The notes under the pieces: generated by a model
Databases searched by the model: none
What the model saw: only the letters and a program-made list of their open reading frames with translations
What the model was told of the DNA's origin: nothing
Source of the DNA: Rhodococcoides fascians A25f
GTDB lineage: Bacteria > Actinomycetota > Actinomycetes > Mycobacteriales > Mycobacteriaceae
NCBI RefSeq assembly: GCF_000760935.2
Contig: NZ_CP049744.1
Span: 4,681,501 to 4,745,500, forward strand
DNA: 64,000 nt
Direction of reading: 5' to 3'
Shown: positions 19,160 through 27,455 of the stretch, in pieces
Layout of the letters: each line of letters opens with the position of its first letter
How positions within the stretch are numbered: the first letter of the stretch is position 1
Position numbers and translations under genes: made by a program

Positions 19160-20199
19160 AGTCCGCTCGCCTTCTTGCGGCGGACCAGCACGATCAGTAC
19201 CGGAGCGCCGACGAATGCGGTGACTATCCCCACCTGGAGCTCACCCGGCCGAACAACGATACGGCCCACCACGTCGGCAAGCAGCAGCAGTCCCGGTGCC
19301 GCGAACACGGTGTAGATCAGAATCCAGCGCTGATCCGGCCCGACGAACCACCGCACCATGTGCGGAATCATCAGTCCGACGAACCCGATGGGCCCGGCCG
19401 CTGCGGTCGCGGCACCGGCGAGCAGAGTCACTGCGACAACACCGATGAGGCGCGTACGCATCACTCGTGCTCCCAACGACTGCGCCAGATCGTCACCGAG
19501 TGCGATCGCGTTGAGCGGACGTGCGACGAGGGCAGCCAGCAACAGCCCCGATGCGATGAACGGCCCGGTCGCAGTCACGATGTCCAGGCCGCGGCCGGCC
19601 AATGATCCCGCGCTCCAGAACCGCATTCTGTCGAAGGCGTCCGGGTCGAGGAGCAGCATGCCCGAGGTGATTCCACCGAGTACCGCACCGAGCGCAATTC
19701 CGGACAGGGTCAGGCGAATCGGCGTCGCGCCCGCCCGCCCCATCGACCCCAGTGCGTACACCGCGACCGCGGCGAGTACGGCTCCGGCGAACGCGAACCA
19801 GATGTAGGAGTCGATACCGGTGAAACCCAGTACGCCGACGGCCAACGCGACGAAGAACGCGGCTCCGGCGTTGACGCCCAGGATGCCCGGATCGGCCAGG
19901 GGGTTTCGCGTCATCGCCTGGATCAGTGCACCGGCCACCCCTAGTGCGCTGCCCACGACGAGCCCAAGAACGGTTCGCGGAAGGCGCAGTTCGCGGACGA
20001 TCACAGAGTCGGTGGAACCGTCGGAGAAGAACAGGCCATGCCAGACCGAACCGAGGGGGATGTACTCGGTGCCTACCGCGACACTCACCAGGCACAGGGT
20101 CGCGAGAACTCCGATGACGACGACCAACCCTGCGGTCCGCCGCGCATCGGTGTGAGCAAGCCCCTCCGCTGACACCGGGTGGTCCGCCTCATCGATCAC
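19156..20199 (-). CDS. fepD: Ferric-siderophore ABC importer permease (FepD type)
   Basis: Second FecCD-family permease, 347 residues, multi-spanning. Typical stretches: LRLPRTVLGLVVGSALGVAGALIQAMTRNPLADPGILGVNAGAA and AAGPIGFVGLMIPHMVRWF near the ATPase contact loop. GTG 20199 overlaps the stop of the SIP-methyltransferase fusion by 4 nt, and its own stop overlaps fepG, so the permeases are translated as a coupled block. Confidence 0.92.
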   Translation of the reverse strand: MIDEADHPVSAEGLAHTDARRTAGLVVVIGVLATLCLVSVAVGTEYIPLGSVWHGLFFSDGSTDSVIVRELRLPRTVLGLVVGSALGVAGALIQAMTRNPLADPGILGVNAGAAFFVALAVGVLGFTGIDSYIWFAFAGAVLAAVAVYALGSMGRAGATPIRLTLSGIALGAVLGGITSGMLLLDPDAFDRMRFWSAGSLAGRGLDIVTATGPFIASGLLLAALVARPLNAIALGDDLAQSLGARVMRTRLIGVVAVTLLAGAATAAAGPIGFVGLMIPHMVRWFVGPDQRWILIYTVFAAPGLLLLADVVGRIVVRPGELQVGIVTAFVGAPVLIVLVRRKKASGL

Positions 20200-22082
20200 C
20201 CTGTCCTCACACGGTCTGCACTACGGATATCGAGTACGGCGATACCCCAGCCGACGAGACGAGACGCGGTCACCACCAGGCCTGCAGCGGTTGCGACCGC
20301 CTCGAACTCGGCTCTGGTTCGCACTCCACTGCCATGCATGCAGAGCATCAACAGATCGAACTCGGCCTGATCCTCGTTGATCGCACCGTCGTCCGACAGT
20401 CTTTCCACCACAACCAGTTTGCCTCCCTCCGACAAGCCTGCTGCGGCGCTCGCCAGGAGCAACGCCAGATCGTCGTCACGATAATGCCCGGTGACCTCGA
20501 GCAACAGGTATGCGTCGAATCCGTCCGTGGGGGTCCTACGGGGTTCGGCCATCACACTCTGAGCGCACTCGGTCACGCGCGCCGGAAGTTCCGGCCACGT
20601 CTGCAGATCGCGTCGGACGAGGTCGAGTTCGCTGGGCAATCCCAGAACGGTTGCCGACATCGCGTCGTGGCCCGTCAGGATCGAGCCGAGCACCACCCCG
20701 GATGCCGCACCGGTCACCGCCAACGTCGACACGCCGTCGAACGAATAGTCCTGGACCAGAGCAGGACCCAGGAACGCTGCCTCGTCCGCAATGTGGTTGT
20801 GGTGCAATTCCGTCAGCCGAGGCGAGCCGGCGAGGTCCTCGCTCAACGTCTTGCCGGTCAGCAGGCTCGCACTGGCAGCGCCGGTGCGCAGGCTCTCGAC
20901 GAGTCCGGTGATCGACAATTCCACTCGCGCCTCGATACCGTCGAAATCCAGCCAGTGCGAAATCCAGTCGTCACCGAGCATGGCTTCACCGATATCGGCA
21001 AGGATCACACCGCCATCCGAATCCTCGGTGAGCACGTCGACGGACCGCAGGTAGCGGACGAATTTTGCCAATGCTCGCGTATCGGTGCCCGTGGCCGTGG
21101 CCAGTTCGTCGACGGTGCGTATTCCGCGGGAGACATGCAACGGGATGCGCAACGTGTTCGCCGCCCTGATCGCGAAGGGGGAGAACATCTCCGCTCGTTC
21201 GGCAAGCCTGTCGAACGGCTCGGATTCGCGAGCGTTGAGATCGGGAACTTCCGGATCGTCCGCGCGGGTGAGAACCTCTGCGCGCCGCCAGTAGCCGGTG
21301 ACCTCGACCATCTCCGGCGGCATCGCGCGATCCTCGCGCAGGTATCGCCTGATGCCTTTGAGTGTTGTGGATTCGCCTGCTACCCAGGCGAACACGGTTC
21401 CCTCCCACCAGGGCGCACTGCGCACGGCTGTTTCCAGCAGGTCTCCGGTACCTGCAACCGCGCCGTCGCGGTGGACCCACATGATCTCGACGTCGGCGGC
21501 CGTCGGCAAGGGTAGTTCTCGCTCGGCGTCGGCCACCTCGACGAACACCCGGATTCGCTCACCTGCTCCGGCTTCGTCGAGGTAGCGAGCAACAGCAGGC
21601 AACGCGGTTTCGTCTCCGACAAGCAACACCCAATCCACCTCGGCGGGTGCGTGACCCGAGCGCACCGGGCCCAACAGTGGGATGGAATCACCCACGGCGC
21701 AGCGACGCCCCCACGTCGACGCGATTCCGGTGTCGTGGGTGACGAAATCGAGAGTCACTTCGGCAGTCTCGGCATCGACGCTGCGCACGGTGTAGTTGCG
21801 GGTCAGCGGCCGCGGGTCCCGCGGCCACTCAACCGTGCGCTCGTGTTGCACCGGTAGAGCGATCGTGCCGTTGTCGTCGAGTGGGAAGAACAGGCGGACG
21901 AAGTCGTCGAATCCCTCGCTACGCAGCGCCGGAAAGTCGTATCCGTCTCGCGAGAATTCCCGCAGCTGCGGCCCACCCAGCACGATCCTGCGCATTCCCG
22001 AACTGAGTTGCTCCGTGTCGATCACGGTGGCCGTTCGGATGACTTCGGGAAAGACGACCTGAAGTCGGTGAGACCTTGCCAC
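20196..22082 (-). CDS. Siderophore-interacting (ferric reductase-like) protein fused to methyltransferase-like domain
   Basis: About 628 residues. Residues 1-255 form a ViuB/SIP-type flavin reductase: the FAD motif RNYTVR near 95, VLLVGDETALPAV near 150 for NAD(P)H, and the typical end GIRRYLRED...VTGYWRR. This part should reduce imported ferric siderophore and free the iron. Residues 275-615 look like an O-methyltransferase: winged-helix dimerisation part (AANTLRIPLHVSRG, VDELATATGTDTRALAKFVRYLRSVDVL), then a Rossmann part where the SAM loop reads VTGAASG rather than D-x-GGGTG. The SAM site may be altered or lost. GTG 22082 with AAGGAG about 11 nt upstream is chosen; the gene lies between the binding protein and the permeases. 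Confidence 0.85.
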   Translation of the reverse strand: MARSHRLQVVFPEVIRTATVIDTEQLSSGMRRIVLGGPQLREFSRDGYDFPALRSEGFDDFVRLFFPLDDNGTIALPVQHERTVEWPRDPRPLTRNYTVRSVDAETAEVTLDFVTHDTGIASTWGRRCAVGDSIPLLGPVRSGHAPAEVDWVLLVGDETALPAVARYLDEAGAGERIRVFVEVADAERELPLPTAADVEIMWVHRDGAVAGTGDLLETAVRSAPWWEGTVFAWVAGESTTLKGIRRYLREDRAMPPEMVEVTGYWRRAEVLTRADDPEVPDLNARESEPFDRLAERAEMFSPFAIRAANTLRIPLHVSRGIRTVDELATATGTDTRALAKFVRYLRSVDVLTEDSDGGVILADIGEAMLGDDWISHWLDFDGIEARVELSITGLVESLRTGAASASLLTGKTLSEDLAGSPRLTELHHNHIADEAAFLGPALVQDYSFDGVSTLAVTGAASGVVLGSILTGHDAMSATVLGLPSELDLVRRDLQTWPELPARVTECAQSVMAEPRRTPTDGFDAYLLLEVTGHYRDDDLALLLASAAAGLSEGGKLVVVERLSDDGAINEDQAEFDLLMLCMHGSGVRTRAEFEAVATAAGLVVTASRLVGWGIAVLDIRSADRVRTG

Positions 22083-22147
22083 GGTGCAACACGCTCCTTC
22101 TCGGATGAATGCACGTCCGCGGTGCGTCGGGTGGGCCTGCGCTCGGA

Positions 22148-23221
22148 TCAGCCCTGGACGTTCTCGGCGGCGGTGTTCAGCGCCGATGCCACGTCGTCGA
22201 GGATGTACGGAATCGTCAGTACCGTCAAACCGCCGAACGCGAAGTTCTTGTCGACGCTGAGACTTTCGGTGGATGCAGTGCGTCCCTGTGCCAGCACAGG
22301 CTGCGAGGCCACAGCCGGTTCGACGAGGAAGGCACCCAGTGATTCCTTGTCGTAGGCGACGACGAACAACACATCCGACTTCAACAGCGACGCCTGCTCG
22401 AGGCTGAGCTCGAAGAACACGGCATCGGGATCCTTGGCCGGGTCGGCCTCTTGAATGGTGGGCTCGTTGACCAGCCCGAGCTGTTCGAGGAACTCGACGC
22501 GCACGTCGTCGTCCTTGCTGACGGCGAACGTGCCGGGAGCATTGGGGAGAGCGATGGTGACCGTCTTGCCCTGCAGCGCCGGGTATTTCGCGGCCGCGTC
22601 GGAGATGGAATTCTCGACTCCGGAGACCAGATCGGCGGCCTCCTTCTCCTTGCCGAGTGCCTTGCCCGCGATGGTGAGCTGGTCCTGCCACGAGGTCGTC
22701 CACTGCTCGTCCGGGTATGCGACGACCGGTGCGATGTCGGAGAGCTTGTCGAACTCTTCCTGGGTCAATCCCGAGTACGGGGCGAAGATCAGATCGGGGG
22801 CGGCAGCGGCGAACTGCTCGACGGGTACCGCTCCGGTTCCGTCACCGGAGAGCAGCGTGGGTGTTTCGCCGCCGAGGTCGGCGAGCGCTTTCGCGTCCCA
22901 CGGCAAGATGCCGCCTTCCGAGCCGTACTGCGGGCCGTCGAAGGTCGGCATGGCGACGGGCACGACACCGAGAGCGAGCATGGCGTCCTGGTTGGACCAA
23001 CCCCAGGTGGCGACGCGCGTCGGGGCCTCGGGGATCGTCGCGGATCCGAGTGCGGAATCGATGGTGACCGGAAATGCTGATTCCGACGCGGCGGTGGTGG
23101 ACTCGGCCGTGGGTGCCTCGTCGGTACTACTGCTGCAGCCGGCGGCGGCGAGAGCGATGGTCAGCCCTCCGGCAAGCGCAATCGACGCGGCGCTCCTCGT
23201 CCACTTCGTACGAACCTTCAT
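22148..23221 (-). CDS. fepB: Ferric-siderophore-binding lipoprotein (FepB type)
   Basis: Extracytoplasmic substrate-binding protein of 357 residues. The signal peptide ends in lipobox LAAAGC (Cys near 27), followed by a Ser/Thr/Glu linker and a class III binding fold (ATWGWSNQDAMLALGVVPVAM, APDLIFAPYSGLTQEEFDKL). It captures the ferric siderophore for FepDGC, whose genes follow on the same strand. The start at ATG 23221 gives the classic MKVRTKWTRSAA n-region. It is divergent from a second binding protein, with an iron box between them. Confidence 0.92.
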   Translation of the reverse strand: MKVRTKWTRSAASIALAGGLTIALAAAGCSSSTDEAPTAESTTAASESAFPVTIDSALGSATIPEAPTRVATWGWSNQDAMLALGVVPVAMPTFDGPQYGSEGGILPWDAKALADLGGETPTLLSGDGTGAVPVEQFAAAAPDLIFAPYSGLTQEEFDKLSDIAPVVAYPDEQWTTSWQDQLTIAGKALGKEKEAADLVSGVENSISDAAAKYPALQGKTVTIALPNAPGTFAVSKDDDVRVEFLEQLGLVNEPTIQEADPAKDPDAVFFELSLEQASLLKSDVLFVVAYDKESLGAFLVEPAVASQPVLAQGRTASTESLSVDKNFAFGGLTVLTIPYILDDVASALNTAAENVQG

Positions 23222-23304
23222 CGTTGCTCGGTACCTCTCGACTCGACAACACACTGCGGCGTCTCACACCCGACCGGGTGAGGCGACTGACAAGGTAGCA
23301 CTTA

Positions 23305-23323
23305 TAAGGTAACGCTCACCTAA
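23305..23323. promoter_or_regulatory. IdeR-type iron box between divergent binding-protein genes
   Basis: TAAGGTAACGCTCACCTAA matches the IdeR consensus at about 15 of 19 positions and is roughly palindromic. It lies 84 nt from fepB and about 136 nt from the divergent lipoprotein gene, suiting iron-dependent repression of both directions. Confidence 0.7.
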
Positions 23324-23458
23324 ATCACGCAGTAAGGTACTGCACGGTCTCCTGATCACCTCCACCGCCGAACCGAAGTCTCGTCGTAGGCCTCGAACCA
23401 CGCGGTTGGGCCGACGGTCAGCGACGGTGCGATGCGTCGCACCGGGCCATGACGGTAA

Positions 23459-24604
23459 ATGCAACCAAGACGAAAGCGAGACATGATCTCCCATCGAATC
23501 CCCAGCACCGGCCGGTACGGGTCTCGACCACGTGCCCTGACCGGGAGCATTGCTGTCCTCGTCTTTCTCACTGCCGCGGCATGCAGCAGCGACACCACCG
23601 AACCGGAAGACCGCGGCGCACAGATCGTCGACCTGAACGCGAACCCCGCCGCGTGCGGCGAGAACGACCGCGTCGATGCAGTCGACCGCGCGTCCGGACC
23701 GTTCACGTACACCGACGGTCGCGGACGCACGATCTCCCTCGCTACCCAGCCGACCAGAATCATCGCCGACGAGGAATCCGCTGCGGCGCTGATGTCGTAC
23801 GGAATCAAGCCGATCGCCATCTGGTCGACGACTCCGATGGGCACCAGCCCCATTCTGAGCTGCTCCGATCTCGCCGGCATCGAATCGGTCGGCGAGAGCT
23901 GGGGCGCATTCGATTTCGAGAAAGCCGCCGGCCTCGAACCGGATCTTGTCATCGGCGAGTTCAACCCACGATTCGGCCAGTTCGGCAAGCTGACCACCAC
24001 GGCCGACACGTCCAAGGCCGACACGATCGATCAGCTCGCTCCCACCCTGGGTGTCACCTTGGACACGACCTCGACAGCGAAGACCATCGAGAACTACGCC
24101 GGACTCGCGTCCTCGCTCGGCGTCGACCTCGACACCCCGCAACTGGCAGACATCAAGGCCGACTACGACGCTGCCGTCGACAACTTCACAAAGGTTGCCG
24201 CCGAACGCCAGGACCTCACCGGAGTCGGCGTCTGGCCCCTCGACGTCGCGTACGTACTCGACCCGTCCGCGGATCCGGACTTCAGCGACTACGAAAGCTG
24301 GGGCTTGAAGATGTACACCCCCGACGGCACCGACGACGGATACTGGAAGAAGGTGTCGTGGGAGAACGTGTCGAGTGTCGATGCCGATGTCGCATTCGTC
24401 TACCACGACGTTGCCAACGCGGCTGACGTGAAGTTGGCCGACATCCCCAGTCGCTACCCCGGATTCGACACGATCGCGGCCGTCGACAAGCAACAGATGG
24501 TGCTCTGGGACTACGGCGCCAACAAGAGCTACAGCCGCTACACCAAGACCATCGACGTCTACGCCGACGCACTGTCCAAGGCGCAGAAGGTCACTACCGA
24601 GTAA
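23459..24604 (+). CDS. Second iron-complex-binding lipoprotein (FepB-like)
   Basis: Binding protein of 373-381 residues with a signal peptide (VLVFLTAAAC lipobox), then an insert (ENDRVDAVDRASGPFTYTDGRGRTI) and a periplasmic-binding fold (PTRIIADEESAAALMSYGIKPIAIW, DLVIGEFNPRFGQF). It is unlike the adjacent FepB, so it may recognise another ferric chelate or the same ligand with different affinity. No permease or ATPase follows, so it would have to share FepDGC. ATG 23459 is used; ATG 23483 (MISHRIPS) with GCGAG upstream is at least as likely. Its end overlaps the convergent HIT gene by 11 bp. Confidence 0.85.
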   Translation: MQPRRKRDMISHRIPSTGRYGSRPRALTGSIAVLVFLTAAACSSDTTEPEDRGAQIVDLNANPAACGENDRVDAVDRASGPFTYTDGRGRTISLATQPTRIIADEESAAALMSYGIKPIAIWSTTPMGTSPILSCSDLAGIESVGESWGAFDFEKAAGLEPDLVIGEFNPRFGQFGKLTTTADTSKADTIDQLAPTLGVTLDTTSTAKTIENYAGLASSLGVDLDTPQLADIKADYDAAVDNFTKVAAERQDLTGVGVWPLDVAYVLDPSADPDFSDYESWGLKMYTPDGTDDGYWKKVSWENVSSVDADVAFVYHDVANAADVKLADIPSRYPGFDTIAAVDKQQMVLWDYGANKSYSRYTKTIDVYADALSKAQKVTTE

Positions 24605-25016
24605 TCGCCGCCGCGATCTCCGCAGCTCGTCGGTCGAGTTCGGATCGCTGCGGGGACGACGGTCGAGCGCGGAGGCCGAAGCCGTCGCCGATCATGCGTG
24701 GGATGACGTGCAGATGCACGTGAAAGATTTCCTGGCCTGCCACCGTGCCGTCGGCGAGAAACAGGTTGACGCCGGCGACGCGTGGATTGCTCGCGCGCAC
24801 AGCGGCGGCCACTTTCTGCCCCACGACGAACAGACGGGCGCCGACTTCCGGCGGCAACTCCGCCAGCGTCCGAAACTGCTCCCTGGGCACTACCAGTACG
24901 TGTCCACTGGTGAGCGGTCGAATGTCCATGAACGCGACCACTGTCTCGTCCTCGTGGACGCGGGAGGACTCGGCCGTCCCGGCAGTGATTTCGGCGAAGA
25001 TCGTATATGGGTTCAC
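24594..25016 (-). CDS. HIT family nucleotide hydrolase
   Basis: About 140 residues with the histidine triad HVHLHVIP near the C-terminus and the upstream family motif TSGHVLVVPREQF. HIT proteins hydrolyse or transfer nucleotidyl groups from small nucleotide conjugates; the substrate here cannot be told. I prefer GTG 25016, giving the usual NPYTIFAEI beginning, over GTG 25037. The 3' end overlaps the convergent lipoprotein gene by 11 bp. Unrelated in function to the iron genes as far as can be seen. Confidence 0.87.
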   Translation of the reverse strand: MNPYTIFAEITAGTAESSRVHEDETVVAFMDIRPLTSGHVLVVPREQFRTLAELPPEVGARLFVVGQKVAAAVRASNPRVAGVNLFLADGTVAGQEIFHVHLHVIPRMIGDGFGLRARPSSPQRSELDRRAAEIAAAITR

Positions 25017-25043
25017 AGTCCCGACTCTAAGGTCCACTGCAGT

Positions 25044-26286
25044 TCACCCCACCGTCACCACCATGGTCATCGCGACCGCGAAGACCATGGTCGGCACAGC
25101 CATGCCCGCAAGAAACCCGAGACCGAAGCGACGACCACCCGAGGTGAAGGCCAGCACGCTCTTGACCAGCAGGTTCGATCCCAGCGCAGCAGCGATTGCC
25201 AGCAGCGCGCTGTCGACCGTGATGGTGCCTTTCGCAGCAAGGCTCGCAGCACCGAGAGCGCCGGCGTGGGCATCGGCGAGACCCGCCGCAGCTGCGGCGA
25301 GCACCGCTCCTCGCGAACCCAGAACGTCGGCACCCCATCGGCCGACAAAGAGGGCGAAGACGAGAACAGCGGCCAAGACGAGTGCCGGCCGCAACGAAAA
25401 CGGCCGCGCCGCGGTCTGCGGTTCGACGCTCGCGCTCGTCTCAGCGTCTTGTGCGCCGGCCGAGGCACCGCGGTAGACGACGGCGGCGACCAGAACGAGC
25501 ACCATGGCTGCCGCCACCACCGGGGGCCACAGTCGTCGAAGCACCTCCGGCTCGACGAACCCGATGACGACGAGCAACTGTATGAAGGTGGCGAGGCTGG
25601 CAACGAGCGCCCCGGCGAGCGGTGCCCGCATGTCATCGGCCGTTCGGCTCAGCCGGCCCATCGACGCAGTCGCCGCACTTGCGGATACGAATCCGCCGGC
25701 CAGACCCGTGACGAGCAGACCGCGCTGGGGCCCGAGCGTCCGGACGCCGATGTATCCGATCCATCCGATACCGGTGAGCAGAACGACGAGGAGCCATACC
25801 TTGGCCGGGTTGAGCACGCCTAGGGTCCGATTCCGCGATCGGGTAACAACGGCAGGATGACGAACGCCGCCACGAGGAACTTGATGGCGTCTTCGAGTTC
25901 GATCTCGCTGACCATCTGACGGGCGAAGCGATGAATGCGAGACTTCGACGCCAGCAGTGCGGCCACGATCACGGCAAGGGCGACGGCCACCGACGGGTCG
26001 GTATAGGCGAGCGCGCCGAGCAGATAGGCCACCAGCGCGGCAATCTCGGTAGTGGTCCCCGGGTCCTGCCCGCTGGTGCGGAGGTAGGCAAGTGCCATGA
26101 GCAGCCCGACGACAGCGATGCCGGCTGCGACGGCCCAGTTGTCGAAGCCGGCGGCGACGGCTCCGGCAAGAGACAGCAGCGCGAACGAACGCGACCCGGC
26201 CGGGAGCTGCGAATATGGCTGCGTTCACGCTCGAACCCGAGCAGCAGCCCGATGGCAAGCGCCACCAGGAAGGGCTCGACGTCCAT
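25044..26286 (-). pseudogene. MgtC/DUF4010 membrane protein, interrupted by two frameshifts
   Basis: Three reading frames read in turn give one MgtC-SapB/DUF4010 protein of roughly 414 residues. It starts MDVEPFLVALAIGLLLGFERERS (ATG 26286). Near 26215 the frame must change to give YSQLPAGSRSFALLSLAGAV and continue through MALAYLRTSG...AFVILPLLPDRGIGP, which meets TAG at about 25820. It then resumes one frame over with LGVLNPAKVWLLVVLLTGIG through the DUF4010 helices to 25044. Both breaks fit single-base losses (the second in a CCC run before TAG). This could be gene decay or sequencing error; hydrophobic segments are otherwise intact, favouring recent damage or error. Confidence 0.8.
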
Positions 26287-26663
26287 CCAGCTCACGACAG
26301 TGTCACCGATCGTGCAGTACTGGAACGGATTTGCCGCAACACCGACCGAGAGCCGCTCGAGTCGGCGACGGACCCCGCAGCCGAATAGAATTCGAATCCA
26401 CGGACGGTCCGGTTTCGGACCGGCTCGCCTCGAGCGGAGAACATAGCCGAGCCCCATTCGTCTCTGCTGTGATCCGACGTTTCCGTCACGACGTCAGCTC
26501 TCCGCGCCGCAGTAGGTCACAAACCCATTGTCGGGAGCACACAGTCGAAGAAACAGGGCGAAAGGTCCCTCACGCGTATGACTTACGCCCTAGGTGCGGT
26601 CGACCCTACGTGCACGACATGGCTGAGGCTGCAGGCGTTCGGTAACCCGACTACTGTTTGCCG
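26287..26663. other. 377-bp non-coding stretch with hairpin and palindromic box
   Basis: No convincing coding frame on either strand. It holds a perfect 7-bp stem with a GTTT loop (CGGTCCG / CGGACCG, 26405-26422) and an AGGG...CCCT imperfect palindrome at 26555-26570. It separates the interrupted MgtC gene (minus) from the HAD gene (plus) and presumably carries both promoters. Confidence 0.6.
26555..26570. promoter_or_regulatory. DosR-like palindromic box (tentative)
   Basis: AGGGCGAAAGGTCCCT; on the other strand AGGGACCTTTCGCCCT, resembling the mycobacterial DosR motif GGGACTTTNGNCCC with one change. It is 94 nt upstream of the HAD gene. Could be coincidental. Confidence 0.3.
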
Positions 26664-27455
26664 ATGGGTATCGGCGGGGTTCTTTTCGACATCGACGGCG
26701 TTCTGGTGACGTCGTGGCAGGCGGTGCCCGGGGCCGCGGAGACGCTGAAGTTCCTGGACAGCAAGGACATTGCCCGCGCGTTTCTGACCAACACCACGTC
26801 GAAGACACGCGAACAGATCGCCGGAGCGTTGCGCGATGTCGGGCTGGACGTCCATTCCGACGAGATCGTCACGGCCGCGTCGCTCACCGCGGATCATCTA
26901 CGCGAGAACTATCCGGACGCGCGCGTGGTGCTGATCAACAACGGTGAGATCAAGGGCGACATGCCGGGAATCGAGTTCGTCGACGAGACGTCCGAGGATC
27001 CCGACGTCGTGGCGGTCGGCGGGGCCGGGCCGGAGTTCACCCACGAGCGCCTCAGTCGCGTCTACGACTGGCTGTGCCGCGGCATACCCGTCGTCGCGAT
27101 GCATCGGTCGTTGATGTGGAGCACGGGAGCCGGTTTGCGCATCGACACCGGCATGTATCTGGCCGGAATGGAACAAGCGTCGGGCCATACCGCGAAGGCC
27201 ATCGGGAAGCCGGCTCCGCTGGGCTTCCGGACGGCATCCGACCGGATGGGCGTCGACCCGGACGATGTCGTGATGGTCGGCGACGACCTGGACAACGACG
27301 TTCTCGCCGCCCAGGTCGTCGGTATGACGGGGGTGCTGGTGCGCACCGGGAAGTTCCGTCAGGATGTGCTGGACCGCCGCATCACGGACGAGTTCGCGAT
27401 GGAGCCCGACCACGTGATCGACTCCGTCGCTGACCTCCCCGACGTCCTGTCCTGA
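26664..27455 (+). CDS. HAD-superfamily phosphatase, subfamily IIA (NagD/LHPP-like)
   Basis: Hydrolase of 263 residues. Motif I is FDIDGVLV (nucleophile and acid Asp), motif II FLTNTTSK, motif III Lys in AIGKPAP, motif IV VMVGDDLDNDV. The NagD-type C2 cap lies between motifs II and III, so a phosphorylated small molecule such as a nucleotide or sugar phosphate is the likely substrate; LHPP-type pyrophosphatase activity is possible. ATG 26664 is chosen over a TTG two codons upstream. The gene stops at the base next to the convergent purB stop. Confidence 0.88.
   Translation: MGIGGVLFDIDGVLVTSWQAVPGAAETLKFLDSKDIARAFLTNTTSKTREQIAGALRDVGLDVHSDEIVTAASLTADHLRENYPDARVVLINNGEIKGDMPGIEFVDETSEDPDVVAVGGAGPEFTHERLSRVYDWLCRGIPVVAMHRSLMWSTGAGLRIDTGMYLAGMEQASGHTAKAIGKPAPLGFRTASDRMGVDPDDVVMVGDDLDNDVLAAQVVGMTGVLVRTGKFRQDVLDRRITDEFAMEPDHVIDSVADLPDVLS

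Noticed and set aside
26287..26663. Magnesium riboswitch before the MgtC-like gene
   Set aside because: One short hairpin only; I could not find a conserved M-box core or a terminator switch.
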